Shown here in pieces: positions 1 to 10,994 of a DNA stretch of 64,000 nt; positions within the stretch are counted from its first letter, which is position 1, and every line of letters begins with the position of its first letter. The stretch is taken from assembly GCA_035772405.1 (NCBI GenBank), contig JAYKKM010000047.1, positions 7,412,001 through 7,476,000 on the forward strand. The letters are read 5' to 3'. The notes beneath the pieces were generated by a model. It had not been told where the DNA came from, made no database searches, and saw nothing but the letters and a program-made list of their open reading frames with translations. Made by a program: the position numbers and the translations under genes. The stretch is from Chrysogorgia sp. JL179-B06. Taxonomy: Eukaryota; Cnidaria; Anthozoa; Scleralcyonacea; Chrysogorgiidae.

Positions 1-644
1 TTTTTAAAACAGTAGCTACTTGGTCTCATTTGGTTTTTTTACTTTACCATTTATATCATGCTACTGAAGGACAACTTTAACCTTTCATTTGTTATTTTTA
101 ACGTCAATCAGTAAACAGACCATGCAAAAGAATGCTAATAAGTGTGAGGTGAAATAAAGGAAAAACAAGGGAATTAAGCCAGTGTTTTTGTCCGCCCTTG
201 CTAGACAAAAAAGCTTTTTGAATGCCTGTGTCTTAGAGATGTCTACAGTATAGATAGCCGTGTTGGACAAAATAAGATCTCATTTCAAGAGATTTTGTCT
301 CAAAATCTTGGTCATCACTGCAAAGGCGGCGAAGACGCAAGAATTGAGGGTAAGGTTTGGATAGCTTAGTGTGGTTAGGGTTGTAGGAAAAAAACAAAAG
401 GTAACTGTGTGAGTCGGTATGCTTATAGGAGACAGAAGTCGTGAGCGCATTACCTACGTATTACCATTAGTGTCATTACGATTTTATTATACGTCATCGG
501 CTTCTTTATACAATTTCTGTGCTAGGTTTTTGCACTGCTTCACACGTTTCCTTCCTAATATCGAACTGTGATGGCTGAAGATGACACATTTTATATAGAC
601 GTTTGAAATGACAACGATTAATTTATCATTGTAACTCTATATAG

Positions 645-1016
645 GTTGTAGTCACAAATTAAAAGGTGACACTGGGTCATTTTCTTCCTCGGGAATTGTC
701 GTTGGCATCTATCCTGATTTTCAGTACTGTTCTTGGTTGGTTACAGTTAACGAGACACTCTTAGTCTCACTAAGCTTCACTGTAATACATATACCGAACT
801 GTCAAGATAATTACATTGACGTCTACGATGGAAGCAACGAAACATTTCCTCTCGTAGCAAGATACTGTGGTTTTAACGCAACAGATCGAAACTAAGTAAA
901 ATTAACGTCGACTGGGAATAGTGTTTATGTGGTGCTCAAGTCAGGAAATAATTCATTAAATCCAGGAATATATCCCTTATTTAATGCCCATTACAAGACT
1001 CAGTTGATACCTACAA
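645..1016 (+). pseudogene. Gene A: CUB-domain exon with in-frame stop (broken copy)
   Basis: This 372-nt exon is bounded by a TATATAG acceptor and an A/GTAAGT donor and is phase 1 at both ends. It translates to a full CUB module: first Cys just after the splice site, YCSW, NCQDNYIDVYDG and YCGF. CUB domains are extracellular beta-sandwich modules that bind proteins or glycans. In-frame TAA at 893-895 replaces the AAC-AAT run of the second copy, so inclusion would truncate the receptor before its membrane anchor. It may be skipped in splicing, which its symmetric phase would allow, or it may be a null allele. The exon limits are well supported; whether the whole gene is dead is not known. Confidence 0.8.
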
Positions 1017-1089
1017 GTAAGTATCATTTAAATTTATCATTTCATTAATACAACAATTTTATTTCAGAATAAAATTTTGGAAATTTATG

Positions 1090-1640
1090 TGACTGCCACC
1101 ATGAGCATATGGAATTTTAGAATGTATTCCATATCAGTTCATATAGGAAGATTATTTGCTCGTTAGGTCAATGTATTTTCTCATCCTATGGGATGACCTA
1201 AGGAGCAAATACATTAACCTAACGAGCAAATTCATTGACCTAACGAAAAAATACATTGAACTAAGGAGCAAATACCTGTACATTCACCTACTTGTTACGA
1301 GCAAATAAGGAGCAAATACATTGACCTAAGGTTATATGTTATATGTTCTGGGTATCTCACAACGGGTTATATATCCTACATTAGTCTCTTCGTTTGGACA
1401 ACTAAGTTGTGGAGTCTACGAGGTGATTATTTTTGTATAGGTCCCTGAGTTGTCTTTTAGGGTTTTAGGGCTTACGGTTTAGTTTTAGGATTAGGGTTAG
1501 TACTGTACCTCTCGTCCCTAATAACTACGGCAATATATTTACTCATCAGGACAACGTATCTTCTCGCAAGGGCAATTTATTTGCTGTTCCTTAGGAATAT
1601 GTACTATAAGTATATTTCGATACCAGTACTCCAATTAACG
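1090..1640. repeat. Interspersed repeat with GAGCAAATACATTG words (copies 1090-1640 and 2615-3130)
   Basis: Downstream of each CUB exon copy is a patch in which the word GAGCAAATACATTGACCTAA and its reverse complement recur at irregular spacing, followed by a GGTTTAGTTTTAGGATTAGGG-like stretch. The same words appear in an intron of gene B at about 51770-52110. It resembles a nonautonomous element with subterminal repeats, but I cannot fix its ends. Confidence 0.55.
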
Positions 1641-1976
1641 TACCAGTGAGAACAGTCAGAAATTTCTGGCGCCGTTTTTTTCCACAATCACTACCGGGAG
1701 ACATCGCGCGGTCTACCCTTCACGTAGAGCTGAGCCTCTCACTTCGAACGACCTCTTTCCGTAGCGGAACTTGCTCGAATATATACGCAAAATTTAAAAG
1801 TGCCTATGCAACGAAATTTTCAAGTTGGAGAAAATGGCATTAAAATAAAGTTTGAGATTACTGTAGCTTTCGATTGTGAAAGTTTCAGGGCGAATAATTA
1901 AGGAAAGTATGTTTGTTTAGCGTTTGAAAAACTGGCTTTAGATAACTAAACTCTCTTTTACAAAAAAAACTAAAAT

Positions 1977-3349
1977 CTTCTTTATACAATTTCTGTGCTA
2001 GGTTTTTGCACTGCTTAACAAGTTTCCTTCCTAATATTGAACTGCATGTGATGGCTGAAGATGACACATTTTATTTCGACGTTTGAAATGACAAGGATTA
2101 ATTTATCATTGTAACTCTATATAGGTTGTAGTCACAAATTAAAAGGTGACACTGGGTCATTTTCTTCCTCGGGAATTGTCGTTGGCATCTATCCTGATTT
2201 TCAGTACTGTTCTTGGTTGGTTACAGTTAACGAGACACTCTTAGTCTCACTAAGCTTCACTGTAATACATATACCGAACTGTCAAGATAATTACATTGAC
2301 GTCTACGATGGAAGCAACGAAACATTTCCTCTCGTAGCAAGATACTGTGGTTTTAACGCAACAGATCGAAACAATGAAAAATTAACGTCGACTGGGAATA
2401 GTGTTTATGTGGTGCTCAAATTAGGAAATAATTCATTAAATCCAGGAATATATCCCTTATTTAATGCCCATTACAAGACTCAGTTGATACCTACAAGTAA
2501 GTATCATTTAAATTTATCATTTCATTAATATAAAAATTTTATTTCAGAATAAAATTTTGGAAATTTATGTGACTGCCCCAACCGAGAATCGAACCCAAAG
2601 TCTCTGGTACCAGCATATGGAATTTTAGAATGTATTCCATATCAGTTCATATAGGAAGATTATTTGCTCGTTAGGTCAATGTATTTGCTCATCCCATGGG
2701 ATGACCTAACGAGCAAATTCATTAACCTAACGAGCAAATACATTGAACTAAGGAGCAAATACCTGTACATTGACCTACAGTACTTGTAACGAGCAAATAA
2801 GGAGCAAATACATTGACCTAAGGTTATATGTTGTATTTTCTGGGAATCTCACAACGGGTTATATATCCTACATTAGTCTATATACGTTTGGACAACTAAG
2901 TTGTGGAGTCTACGAGGTGATTATTTGTGTATAGGTCCCTCAGTTGTCTTTTAGGGTTTTAGGGCTTACGGTTTAGTTTTAGGATTAGGGTTAGTACCTC
3001 TCGTCCCTAATAACTACGGCAATATATTTACTCATCAGGACAACGTATCTTCTCGCAAGGGCAATTTATTTGCTGTTCCTTAGGAATATGTACTATAAGT
3101 ATATTTCGATACCAGTACTCCAATTAACGTATACCAGTGAGAACAGTCAGAAATTTCTGGCGCCGTTTTTTTCCACAGTCACTACCGGGAGACATCGCGT
3201 CTATGTACACTTCAGGTAGAGCTGAGCCTTTCACTTCGAACGACCTCTTTCCGTAGCGGAACTTACTCGAATATATACGAAATTTTCAAGTTGGAGAAAA
3301 TGGCATTAAAATAAAGTTTGAGATTATTGCTTTCGATTGTGAAAGTTTC
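1977..3349. repeat. Tandem segment duplication, copy 2
   Basis: Second copy of the 1.4-kb unit described at 501-1886, starting with the same CTTCTTTATACAATTTCTGTG. It ends at GTGAAAGTTT, after which the two flanks diverge. The high identity in intron as well as exon indicates a recent duplication. Confidence 0.9.
2125..2496 (+). CDS. Gene A: intact CUB-domain exon
   Basis: A 372-nt, phase 1-1 exon encoding a complete CUB domain of about 124 residues. The four conserved cysteines lie in the contexts CSHKL, YCSWLV, NCQDNYIDVYDG and RYCGFN, and the end matches the usual CUB finish (FNAHYK). Several N-x-S/T sites (NET, NAT, NNS) suggest glycosylation. It follows the stop-containing twin at 645-1016. 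No signal peptide or ApeC exon of gene A is visible, so the 5' part of the gene must lie left of the window. CUB modules mediate extracellular ligand binding or dimerisation; the ligand cannot be told from sequence. The next supported exon of this gene is the membrane exon near 13385-13529, which makes the intervening intron about 10.9 kb and full of transposons. Confidence 0.85.
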
Positions 3350-3516
3350 TACTTCGTACTAAGTTCGTACTAAAATTTTCACAGTCGAAAGAAGCGATAC
3401 CAAACATTACTTCAATGTTATTATTCCCAACTTGGAAATTTCGTTGCATAGGCACTTTAAATCAATATTTAACTGACAAAGGATTTACTTAATTTAAAAT
3501 AATACTTTGAAAATTT

Positions 3517-3592
3517 ATGTGACTGCCCCAACCGGGAATCGAACCCGAAGTCTCTGAAGTGCTCTGACCACTGAGCTACTGAAATAAAAGGT
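3517..3592 (-). repeat. tRNA-derived SINE-like fragment
   Basis: Read on the minus strand this has a pol III A box (TAGCTCAGTGGTCAGAGCA) and a B box (GGTTCGATTCCCG) followed by GTTGGGGCAGTCA. The anticodon arm is missing, so it is not a functional tRNA. Related copies are at 16267-16348 (plus strand, better preserved) and a fragment at about 2575-2615. All share the GGGGCAGTCA tail. Confidence 0.6.
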
Positions 3593-3595
3593 TAA

Positions 3596-4050
3596 AATGC
3601 CCCTAAGCTCAACATTTTTTATTATCTTATTTGGAAGAACTTTTAAAATGATAAAGTTACTTCTTTTGAAGATTTTCGTTTCTTCGCTTTCTTTTTGAGA
3701 TACATCAGTTTGTTTGATATGCAAATGTCCGGAATTCACATTACATATGCATGCATAATGACTTATTGGAGAAATGTGTGTATCTCTTTCATTCAGTCGA
3801 ACGAAATCCTTTAAAATCGAGAAGCTTCGAGTGTTGTGGGAGAAACACGCACACGTGTTATTCACACTTTAGTGTTTTTATTTGATGAACGCAAATATGT
3901 ATAACATTCTCTGAAACTCATTATGCATGACGTAAATTCCGAACATTTGCATATCAAACAAACTGAAATATCTCAAAAAGAAAGCAAAACGAAAATCTTC
4001 AAAAGAAGTTACTTTATCATTTTGAAAGTTCTTCCAAATAAGACAATACA
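3596..4050. mobile_element. Foldback/MITE-like element with roughly 150-bp inverted arms
   Basis: The left arm (about 3620-3790) and right arm (about 3890-4049) are imperfect reverse complements. Matching landmarks are TTATTTGGAAGAAC with GTTCTTCCAAATAAG, and TGATATGCAAATGTCCGGAA with TTCCGAACATTTGCATATCA. The spacer is about 100 bp. No coding capacity is seen. Probably a nonautonomous DNA transposon; family not identifiable. Confidence 0.65.
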
Positions 4051-4283
4051 GTAACTCAGAGTTTCACGCTACTATACAGCGATCTTCAATTTATTCTAAA
4101 GAAAAATTTAGTAAAACAATTAGATAACTCGCCCTCGTGGACTATTAGCTCGTAGAAAACTCAAGATCGTTGTCAAATTGTTAAATAGAAATTTAGAGCA
4201 AATAATCTAATTGTTTTAGTAAAAAGCTAACTTATGTTCATTATTTCTTTAAAATTATTTCGAAAAACGAGACATAATAAAGA

Positions 4284-4429
4284 CTTATTAACCGAGCGCG
4301 AGGTCTGTACGGGAAAGTATTTGCCTGAGGTTTTTTCGTACAGACCGAGCGCCGAAGGCGCGAGGTCTGTGCGAAAAAACCGAAGGCAAATACTTTCCCG
4401 TACAGACCGAGCAAACGAGGTTAATAAGG
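4284..4429. repeat. Long palindrome built on GGTCTGTACGG / CCGTACAGACC
   Basis: An inverted repeat running from CTTATTAACC to GGTTAATAAG. Each arm is about 60 bp and the centre is GAGCGCCGAAGGCGC. It would form a strong hairpin and looks like a small foldback element. The 4430-4819 stretch after it holds nothing I can support. Confidence 0.65.
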
Positions 4430-4819
4430 AATTTATTATATGGCTATTCTTGTATTGTAGTTAAAAAAGAAAAGAAAAACTTTCGTTTGATAAACAACTG
4501 ACCGATATCCTTGTCAACAACCTTGTTGTCATTGGTTGATACAAAAAGCGATTAATGGCTTCTAAGGCTCTGATTCGCTAAAACGAGATCAAGCCAGTAA
4601 AGCGCTTGAGCAGACTTGAGGCTTGAGCAGAACGCAGAGAACATTTATAAAACGAGCAAACAAGATACCGTATTAAATGTCACAAGGTTAAACCATAGTT
4701 GATGTAATGGTTGAACAGATCTACAAATGGATAAAAAGTTTGAACATATTTAAAAGTGGACAATAACTTGAAAATCATTAAGGAAACATTGAAATATGCT
4801 TATCAGCCTCAAACGTTTT

Positions 4820-5198
4820 CTAATCTTCTTCGTCACTCTCGATCACCAGTCGACGGCGTTTCTTCGTCTCTTGTTGGACGATGGTTACAGGAGCACGATA
4901 GATTTGGAAATTGCAGCCAGTTATGCTGTGGACATTTGATCCAGCAAATAGTGGAGCTTCCATGGCATGCATTGCAGGCGTTACTGGCATTGGCGACACA
5001 CTTGATGTTGAACTGAATGCCGAATTTTCTGCCGTTGACAGAAAAGAACCTCCCGAGACTTTGGTAGTCGTTTCCGATGAACGAAACACAGGTTGAACTG
5101 ACTGATCTTGCCAAGGGCAACCCGTGGGGATGGAGCTTGATGGGTCTGGTGCGTCGTATTGGCTTTGTTGACTCCTACTTAAGGCCATGGACATTCTT
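4820..5198 (-). pseudogene. Crypton-type tyrosine recombinase gene, C-terminal part (displaced by insertion)
   Basis: The minus-strand frame carries the 3' end of the gene whose main body is at 11268-12444. It encodes a Ser/Gln/Pro-rich linker, then LFAGSNVHSITGCNFQIY, and a basic-acidic tail ending KRRRLVIESDEED and a stop. A final GCNFQIY-like strand is typical of the C-terminus of Crypton/DUF3504 proteins. The frame runs open to 5198, exactly where the inserted element begins. If that element and one copy of its AA/TT duplication are ignored, the frame is continuous with the recombinase core. I infer one gene broken by transposon insertion rather than an independent small gene. Confidence 0.75.
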
Positions 5199-5580
5199 CA
5201 CTGCAAAAAATGCATTTTTACGTTTGAGTAGATTTTACACATTTTGTGAGTAAACCGCCAGTTTACTCAATATTTTGAGTTTATTTTACACTTCATGTGA
5301 GTTAAAAAGTGTTTACTCAATCTCTTGAGTAAAATTAACACTTGGTGTTGAGTAAAATGTTAGTTGAGTAATTACTACTCAAAATGCTGAGTAAACTTTA
5401 CTCATATGCTCACTTTTGATTTACTCAAGTATTGAGTAAACTTCAATCGTTTAACTTTACTCATTTTTTTGAGTAAATGCGACGTTTTACTCAGGGTTTG
5501 AGTAGTTTTCCAAATTACTCAAGCTACGAGTAAACTTATTCAAGTGAACTTACTCAAATTTTTGAGTAAAATAAGACGCA
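5199..5580. repeat. Left inverted terminus with TTTACTCA/TGAGTAAA subterminal words
   Basis: About a dozen copies of TTTACTCA and its complement TGAGTAAA occur in alternating orientation, often paired into palindromes. The matching array sits at the right end (10995-11230). Subterminal repeats of this kind are usual transposase-binding sites in DNA transposons; that role is inferred here. Confidence 0.75.
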
Positions 5581-5781
5581 GTGAGTACTAAACTAAAGTA
5601 TTTTATATAAACACACTGTATTCATTCAGGAGATGACACAGACTATACATTCTAGAGCGTTCACGTAAGACCAAACGGCAGAAAATAACCCGCGGGTCGT
5701 AATGATTATATAAGACGCGCAGCTCGTATAAACAGTCAACTCTAACTCCTTGACTATACCAGGGGTCTTCCCTTGACGAGT

Positions 5782-5905
5782 ATATAAAATCGTCTGGCGT
5801 TAGCAAGAGTAATATCGTCTGGCGTTATAAGCCAGAATAATATCGTCTGGCGTTAGCCAGAGTATAAATATCGTCTGGCATTATAAGCCAGAGTAATATC
5901 GTCTG
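5782..5905 (+). repeat. Short tandem repeat of ATATCGTCTGGCGTTATAAGCCAGAGTA
   Basis: Four to five imperfect copies of a unit of about 28 bp. Each unit is itself palindromic (CTGGC...GCCAG), so single-stranded copies could form small stem-loops. It lies inside the 6-kb element. Confidence 0.7.
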
Positions 5906-6859
5906 GGTTAGCGAGTCAAAGGGTTAATAAACCGCGGATTATTTTCGACACGCTGCAACCCTCTGCTTACTTTATTCGCGGCTCACTGAATCAGTGAATT
6001 GACCGTTTATACGAGCTGTTCGCGACTTGTAAGGCGCGGCTTATATTATTCTCGGCTTATTTTCTGCCATATACATGTATAAACGGTTCTTATAATTCGG
6101 TCGGACGTGCTGCTATTATCTGTCATCACTGTGAAATGCGCGATCTATTTTTAAGCAAAACAATGAAGAGATGACAGTATTGGCAAGGATTGTTGGTTGA
6201 TAATTCTGTTAACCAATCATTGACCAAGAAATCCAAGCGGTATGATTCAAATATCTGGTTTCAACTTTCAACTGCATGTCTCTTTCTCGGCGAAGCCGAA
6301 GGCTCTCGCAGTGCAGGCATGTTAAACGAACCTCACAGACACAGTATTATCGTTCTCTTTTTAATCAAATCCATTCAATATGATTTAACAGTGGAAGACG
6401 TAAAATCCTGGTTGGCTGAGTTGGTTATGACCACAATTGTTAGATTTTCCAAGGTACAGGTATGTCCTTTCTATATGGCGCCATCGTATCTATTATTGAA
6501 CCTAACACGCGGTTGTACGTATATAAACCTTCATGCTATAAAGTATTATCATTCTACATTAGACTCACAATTGTTGAATCAATAACAACCATCTAAAGTA
6601 GCGATACAGTATGTATGGCGGTATTTGTGCTGAGAATGCCCAAATTCTAAGCAGAATAATTTGCGGTCTTATAAATTTGGCGCAATCAACTGCCTGTACT
6701 TGTATATAATAAATATACTCTTCTCGATAGAGCTATTGTGTGTACACATCGAATTATTAGCAGAAGTCGTGTAATGTGTTACGCGGACCCAACAGCTAGG
6801 CAAAATCGCAGTATATAATCGTTTCTTAGACAGTATATAAACGTTGAAATCTGTTACTT

Positions 6860-6965
6860 ATGCTTCTGTATGCTTGTGGATCCGACACTGTCGACACGTC
6901 TGATCATCAATGTTCATCTGCCATGAGGAACAAGTTACAAGGAGAGACTCCAGTCGGGAACCCAG
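6860..6965 (+). CDS. Unrecognised four-exon gene inside the 6-kb element, exon 1
   Basis: ATG at 6860 is preceded by an in-frame TGA at 6845, and a TATATAAA box lies about 25 bp upstream. The frame runs 35 codons plus one base to a GTTAGT donor at 6966. Joined to exons 8718-8821, 8898-8939 and 9850-10023 it gives an uninterrupted protein of about 141 residues; phases match at all three junctions (1, 0, 0). I do not recognise the protein. It has no obvious membrane span in this exon and contains CGSDTVDTSD. The model rests on splice consensus and phase only, so it could be chance or a relic of a captured host gene. Confidence 0.4.
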
Positions 6966-7198
6966 GTTAGTATCAAGATATTCCTCAAATTTGCATATTT
7001 TTAGAAACAAGTAATTATTTTTGAAACAGGGCCATGAAGGTTAATATGCATTTACTCTAATTTACTCTCTGTCTAATGTCTCACTCGTTTGCTTTGCTCA
7101 CTTGTGAAATGTCCTGGTTAATACTCAAAATAAATGTCACATTTCTGCATATCCATATATTATTTTCCAGTGACGTAGCAAGGTGTCAAAAAGTGTGT

Positions 7199-7227
7199 GT
7201 GTGTGTGTGTGTGGGGGGGGGGGGGGC
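7199..7227 (+). repeat. (GT)n followed by poly-G microsatellite
   Basis: A run of GT dinucleotides passes directly into about 14 G residues, inside intron 1 of the candidate gene. Confidence 0.95.
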
Positions 7228-7851
7228 AGCTGTGGATTACTAGCGCCCACGGGAGACCCTCGAAATGTTGGGGAACAAATTAGGGTACCCTTAGTTTGTA
7301 CAAATTCAAATTCAGGTTATCAATCAAAATAAATTAAAATCTGCTTTTACAATATTAAAGTTATTAATAAAATATATACAGAACATAATCCAGAAGTACA
7401 GTACTCATACAACGCATTCAAATCAACCTTGGTCCAAAAACCGCACGGCGTGATTCCTTTCGTTGAATAAAGCAAAAGAAAAATTAGTCAGAGTTTCGGT
7501 TAAATGCGGTAAAAAAGTCCCGGTTCGGGCAAAAACATTCCGATAACGTAATGTGATTCCGTAAAACTTGGTGTACCATTATTATAAAGTCTGCACGAAG
7601 TTATTTTTCGTATTTTTCAAATCACAACGTCAGTTTTCAAGTTACATTAAAGTTAATTGGTTCAGTTTCACTTTAATTTAATAAATAAACTCATTTTTAG
7701 GAATTTTTCGGAGACAAATTGGGGGAGGGGGGGCTGCCCTGCTTTTCTATATTGATTCACTTTAAAATCTAGAAATTAAGTACCGGTAAGCCTCAAAATG
7801 ACATTAGAATGTGTCTTGACTCTGTACTAGCAGTGCTGTGTATCAGCTTTT

Positions 7852-8070
7852 GTGTAAGGTAGCTTTTGCCGCCTTTTACCATTAGCTCACTCAGGTGGCA
7901 CTTCATGAGCCGCCTGTAAGTGAGAACTGCAAAGACAGAGTTCAAGGCTTGTATACATTTATGTTGATGCAGTTAAATTCTGTTGTTGTGTAAGGTGGTT
8001 ATGCCGCCTTTTACCAGCACCTCTTTTGAGTGGCATGTGAACTCAAGCCGCTCATTAGAGAGGAGATACA
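7852..8070 (+). repeat. Two diverged copies of a GTAAGGT...GCCGCCTTTTACC motif
   Basis: Copies at about 7852-7925 and 7990-8070 share TGTGTAAGGT, TGCCGCCTTTTACCA, CTC..GTGGCA and AGCCGC in the same order. GTAAGG can pair with CCTTTTAC in each copy, so a small conserved stem is possible. No known RNA family is recognised. Confidence 0.45.
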
Positions 8071-8717
8071 TAAATGTATACCTACTGTATATGTTCATGT
8101 GAGGAAAATTTAAATGGTTTAAAGTAAAACTTTTGCCAACATACTGTACACACAGAGCCATCAATGTTATGCATCTATTATGGTGAAAAACTAAAGCTGA
8201 GTAGTTGACCTACTGTATATTTAAATTGTAGAAGCTACAGGTACTTGTGTATGGTGTTAGCCAGAGTACATCATGACTTGTATAATCACTGAAATATATA
8301 TATTTTAAGTGTATATTTGGTAATTGAGCAATGGAAATGAATATACATGTACATGTCAATGAAATTTTTTTCTACAATGTTAAATTAGAAGGATTACGGT
8401 TTAAACCTTTTAAAACTAAATTAGTATCAGTTTCAAAAATACAACATATGAGCTTTCTGGGGGAACTATCTAGGTCTTGGCAATATAGACTGGGCACTGC
8501 TCAACAGAAATGCATGAGGATCAAGGGTTTGATCCCAATCAGAAGGCCTTGAATTTGCATTTTTGCAACTATTCCCAGTTTATTAAAAAAATTCATATCA
8601 TGTAATACATATATAATTTACCAGTTTATAATTATTTTTATCTATCATTGACTAGATGATTATTGAGTTTGAATGGATTTTGGCTATAAATACAAGTACC
8701 TGTATTGAATACACAAG

Positions 8718-8821
8718 AAATTGCAAGAACAAAGACGGCAAAAAATCAAGATGTGATGAATACTTTTTTAAGTGCATTGGATGAGACAGATGTTGTGGAG
8801 ATCCACAGGAACATTCAGCTG
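8718..8821 (+). CDS. Unrecognised gene inside the 6-kb element, exon 2
   Basis: A 104-nt exon between a weak ACACAAG acceptor and a strong CTG/GTAAGA donor. It enters in phase 1 and leaves in phase 0. It encodes about 35 residues rich in charged and polar side chains, including MNTFLSALDETDVVEIHRN, which looks like a helix. The following intron is only 76 nt. Same caveats as exon 1. Confidence 0.4.
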
Positions 8822-8897
8822 GTAAGACTGATATAAAATGTGTTAAAATGTATCTTATTGACACTCAAGTTTACTAATAGCTATACCATTGATATAG

Positions 8898-8939
8898 GTT
8901 TACAATGCAGTTACTGCACAAATGACAATAGGCTTTGGA
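8898..8939 (+). CDS. Unrecognised gene inside the 6-kb element, exon 3 (micro-exon)
   Basis: A 42-nt exon, phase 0 at both ends, between ATATAG and GGA/GTAAGT. It encodes VYNAVTAQMTIGFG. Its size is an exact multiple of three and both flanking sites are good, which supports the model, though a short open stretch could arise by chance. Confidence 0.35.
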
Positions 8940-9849
8940 GTAAGTAGCCTATAATCAAGTGTGAATTGTCAAATATTGCATGATTGATGATTCTGGCTTT
9001 GCATTTGATACATTCAACAATTATGTTACATTTGAATAATGAATTGAACAGTAGACATGTAGGCTTGTACATAATTAAGGAAATGAAGATGTTGTCTGAC
9101 CAAAAAAATCTTAATTCAAGCTTTCAATTGTCAGGCTACAATACACTAAAGTCTTCAAACATCTTCAGGTTATACAGTACGGTCTTCTTAGTTAAATTAA
9201 AGACTGACAGTTGAAAGCCCACAGAATATCTATTTTTTCCCTTTTAAATAATTATGTAAATGTTGTAAAATAAGGTGTGGTCTTGCCAAGAACTATGTAT
9301 TAGACTTATTTCAATTTATTACCTGTAACATTAGGCTGAGGAACTCAGTACAAAGAGTTCACAAATGTGAATGAAGATGCAAATGAACACTGTAGCCTTT
9401 AGCCTGATGTTACAAATTTAGTTAAGGTTTATCCCAATGCATTCAAGATTATGAACTGCTACTGTACCTATAGCTATTCATGTACTAGTTGCAGTGATGG
9501 TCTTGCCATTTCTACTGTGTATTTGTACAGTATATACAGTGGTAAATTTTTATGTCCATTTTTTAACAGTATATTGTAAATTAACCACAGGTCTTCAGTA
9601 TCTACAGTACCGCACATGGAGAAAATCACCCTATATACAGTATACTATAGATACCACAGTCTGTACTATATCTTTAGTTAACTCTCTGCTTTTCCCCTTC
9701 AGATTCCTGGCTATTGTATGTTATTTCACCATGGATGTTATTGTATATTTTTATTAAACCATTCCCTAACTGAAGCTTCATATTATTTAAACTGCATGTA
9801 TATGCAACTGTCCCTGTTTAAAAAGTATTTTCAACAATTATTCTTGCAG

Positions 9850-10023
9850 GAGGATGAAAATTTCCAAGATGTGGCGAAGAGCAGCTTTCAACCGCAAGGT
9901 GCCTTGCAACAGTGTGAGGTTGCAACAATTGCAAAAAACCAAGTGATATGTGAAGTTGATGGAGGCTTAGTTTATGCCACAATTGGCTATATCACAGCCC
10001 ACTATGTTTTTATATATGTTTAA
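9850..10023 (+). CDS. Unrecognised gene inside the 6-kb element, last exon
   Basis: It follows a TTCTTGCAG acceptor and runs 57 codons to TAA at 10021. The first half is acidic and Gln-rich (EDENFQDVAKSSFQPQG); the second half is hydrophobic (GGLVYATIGYITAHYVFIYV) and could form a C-terminal membrane segment. An alternative is that the last codons are intron read-through and the true 3' end lies elsewhere. Confidence 0.4.
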   Translation, partial: EDENFQDVAKSSFQPQGALQQCEVATIAKNQVICEVDGGLVYATIGYITAHYVFIYV

Positions 10024-10994
10024 ATATGCATATTCCTTAAGCAATTTCTGCTTGTTTTTGCAAAAATGTGTTTTGCAAATTCAAGATGACAAGAAGCTGC
10101 CATCCATTATTATTTCATTTGTTAACCAGCTAAATTTGGTCAGCAAAATATAAGCGTAAACTAGCTGAAACACTGAAGTGAACTTGCTATATATTTCAAG
10201 TATATATTATATAGAATGTGTAACAATTTTATTGAGTAAATATAAGTCACTGCACTTAAAGTAACATTATGATGCAAAAATCATTTATCCAAATTTCGGC
10301 TTTATCATTAGTTAATGCATTCTTCATTTAAGGATTACTTTAGCTTAAATTAAGTAGATGACATCATAAGTTCATTTGCATGTTTCAAAAACTTAAATAA
10401 GATATTGACTAAGTAAGAATGCTGTTCTTCTTCATTTCAAAATAATTTCAAAAAGGTAAAATCAAAATTTAATAGACGATTTTCGGTCCTACTGCCCCTT
10501 TAAAGCAGTTGTTTAAATGAAAGAGAGGTATAGAGAGCTATCTAATTTAAAACAAGTTCTGTTTATTGGTCAGGTACAGTATAATATGTCACTGTAGCTC
10601 GCCATTGTATCATGTTTAAAAAAAATGATTAGGTTTACCTTGACACTTCTGCATGGACTTGTGCATGAAAGTATCCATATATCTTTATATGCGTATAAAT
10701 AGTTCGTTGACAACTTCGCACATGCTTTTATAATGACGGTTAAACATTCTTCAGAAGGTATCGAATATGTCAGTATTTTTAATCGTAGTATACAGACATT
10801 ATTGTTGTATTAATTTGGTAAATAATTAGAGTTAGGCATCTATTTAGATATATGATAAACATTGTTTTAACTTTTTTGTTCGGTTTGGTATAATAAATTT
10901 GTTATTACTACAGCTTTATAGTGCCGCTTGAAGGAATTATTTTTGTTGTTGTGGCGAAGAAAAGCTTTGCCATGTTCTTACATGTAGCTACTTG

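Larger units (their letters stand above)
501..1886. repeat. Tandem segment duplication, copy 1 (CUB exon plus flanking intron)
   Basis: About 1.39 kb that recurs almost base for base at 1977-3349, so the CUB exon and its introns were duplicated together. Differences include a 4-bp indel before the exon, an in-frame stop in this copy, and a tRNA-like fragment near 2575-2615 that is present in copy 2 but collapsed here around 1090. Both copies contain a downstream patch of repeated GAGCAAATACATTGACCTAA-like words. Positions 1-500 hold no feature I can support and are probably intron of the same gene. Confidence 0.9.

Noticed and set aside
3515..3865. 116-residue minus-strand frame
   Set aside because: It spans a tRNA-like fragment and one arm of a foldback element, so it is chance coding.
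6190..6462. Extra 5' exon of the element gene ending at CAG/GTATGT
   Set aside because: The frame is open and the donor good, but no acceptor near 6860 connects it to exon 1, whose ATG follows an in-frame stop.
8455..8560. tRNA or SINE on the plus strand
   Set aside because: Only a B-box-like AAGGGTTTGATCCC is present. There is no convincing A box at the right spacing and no cloverleaf.
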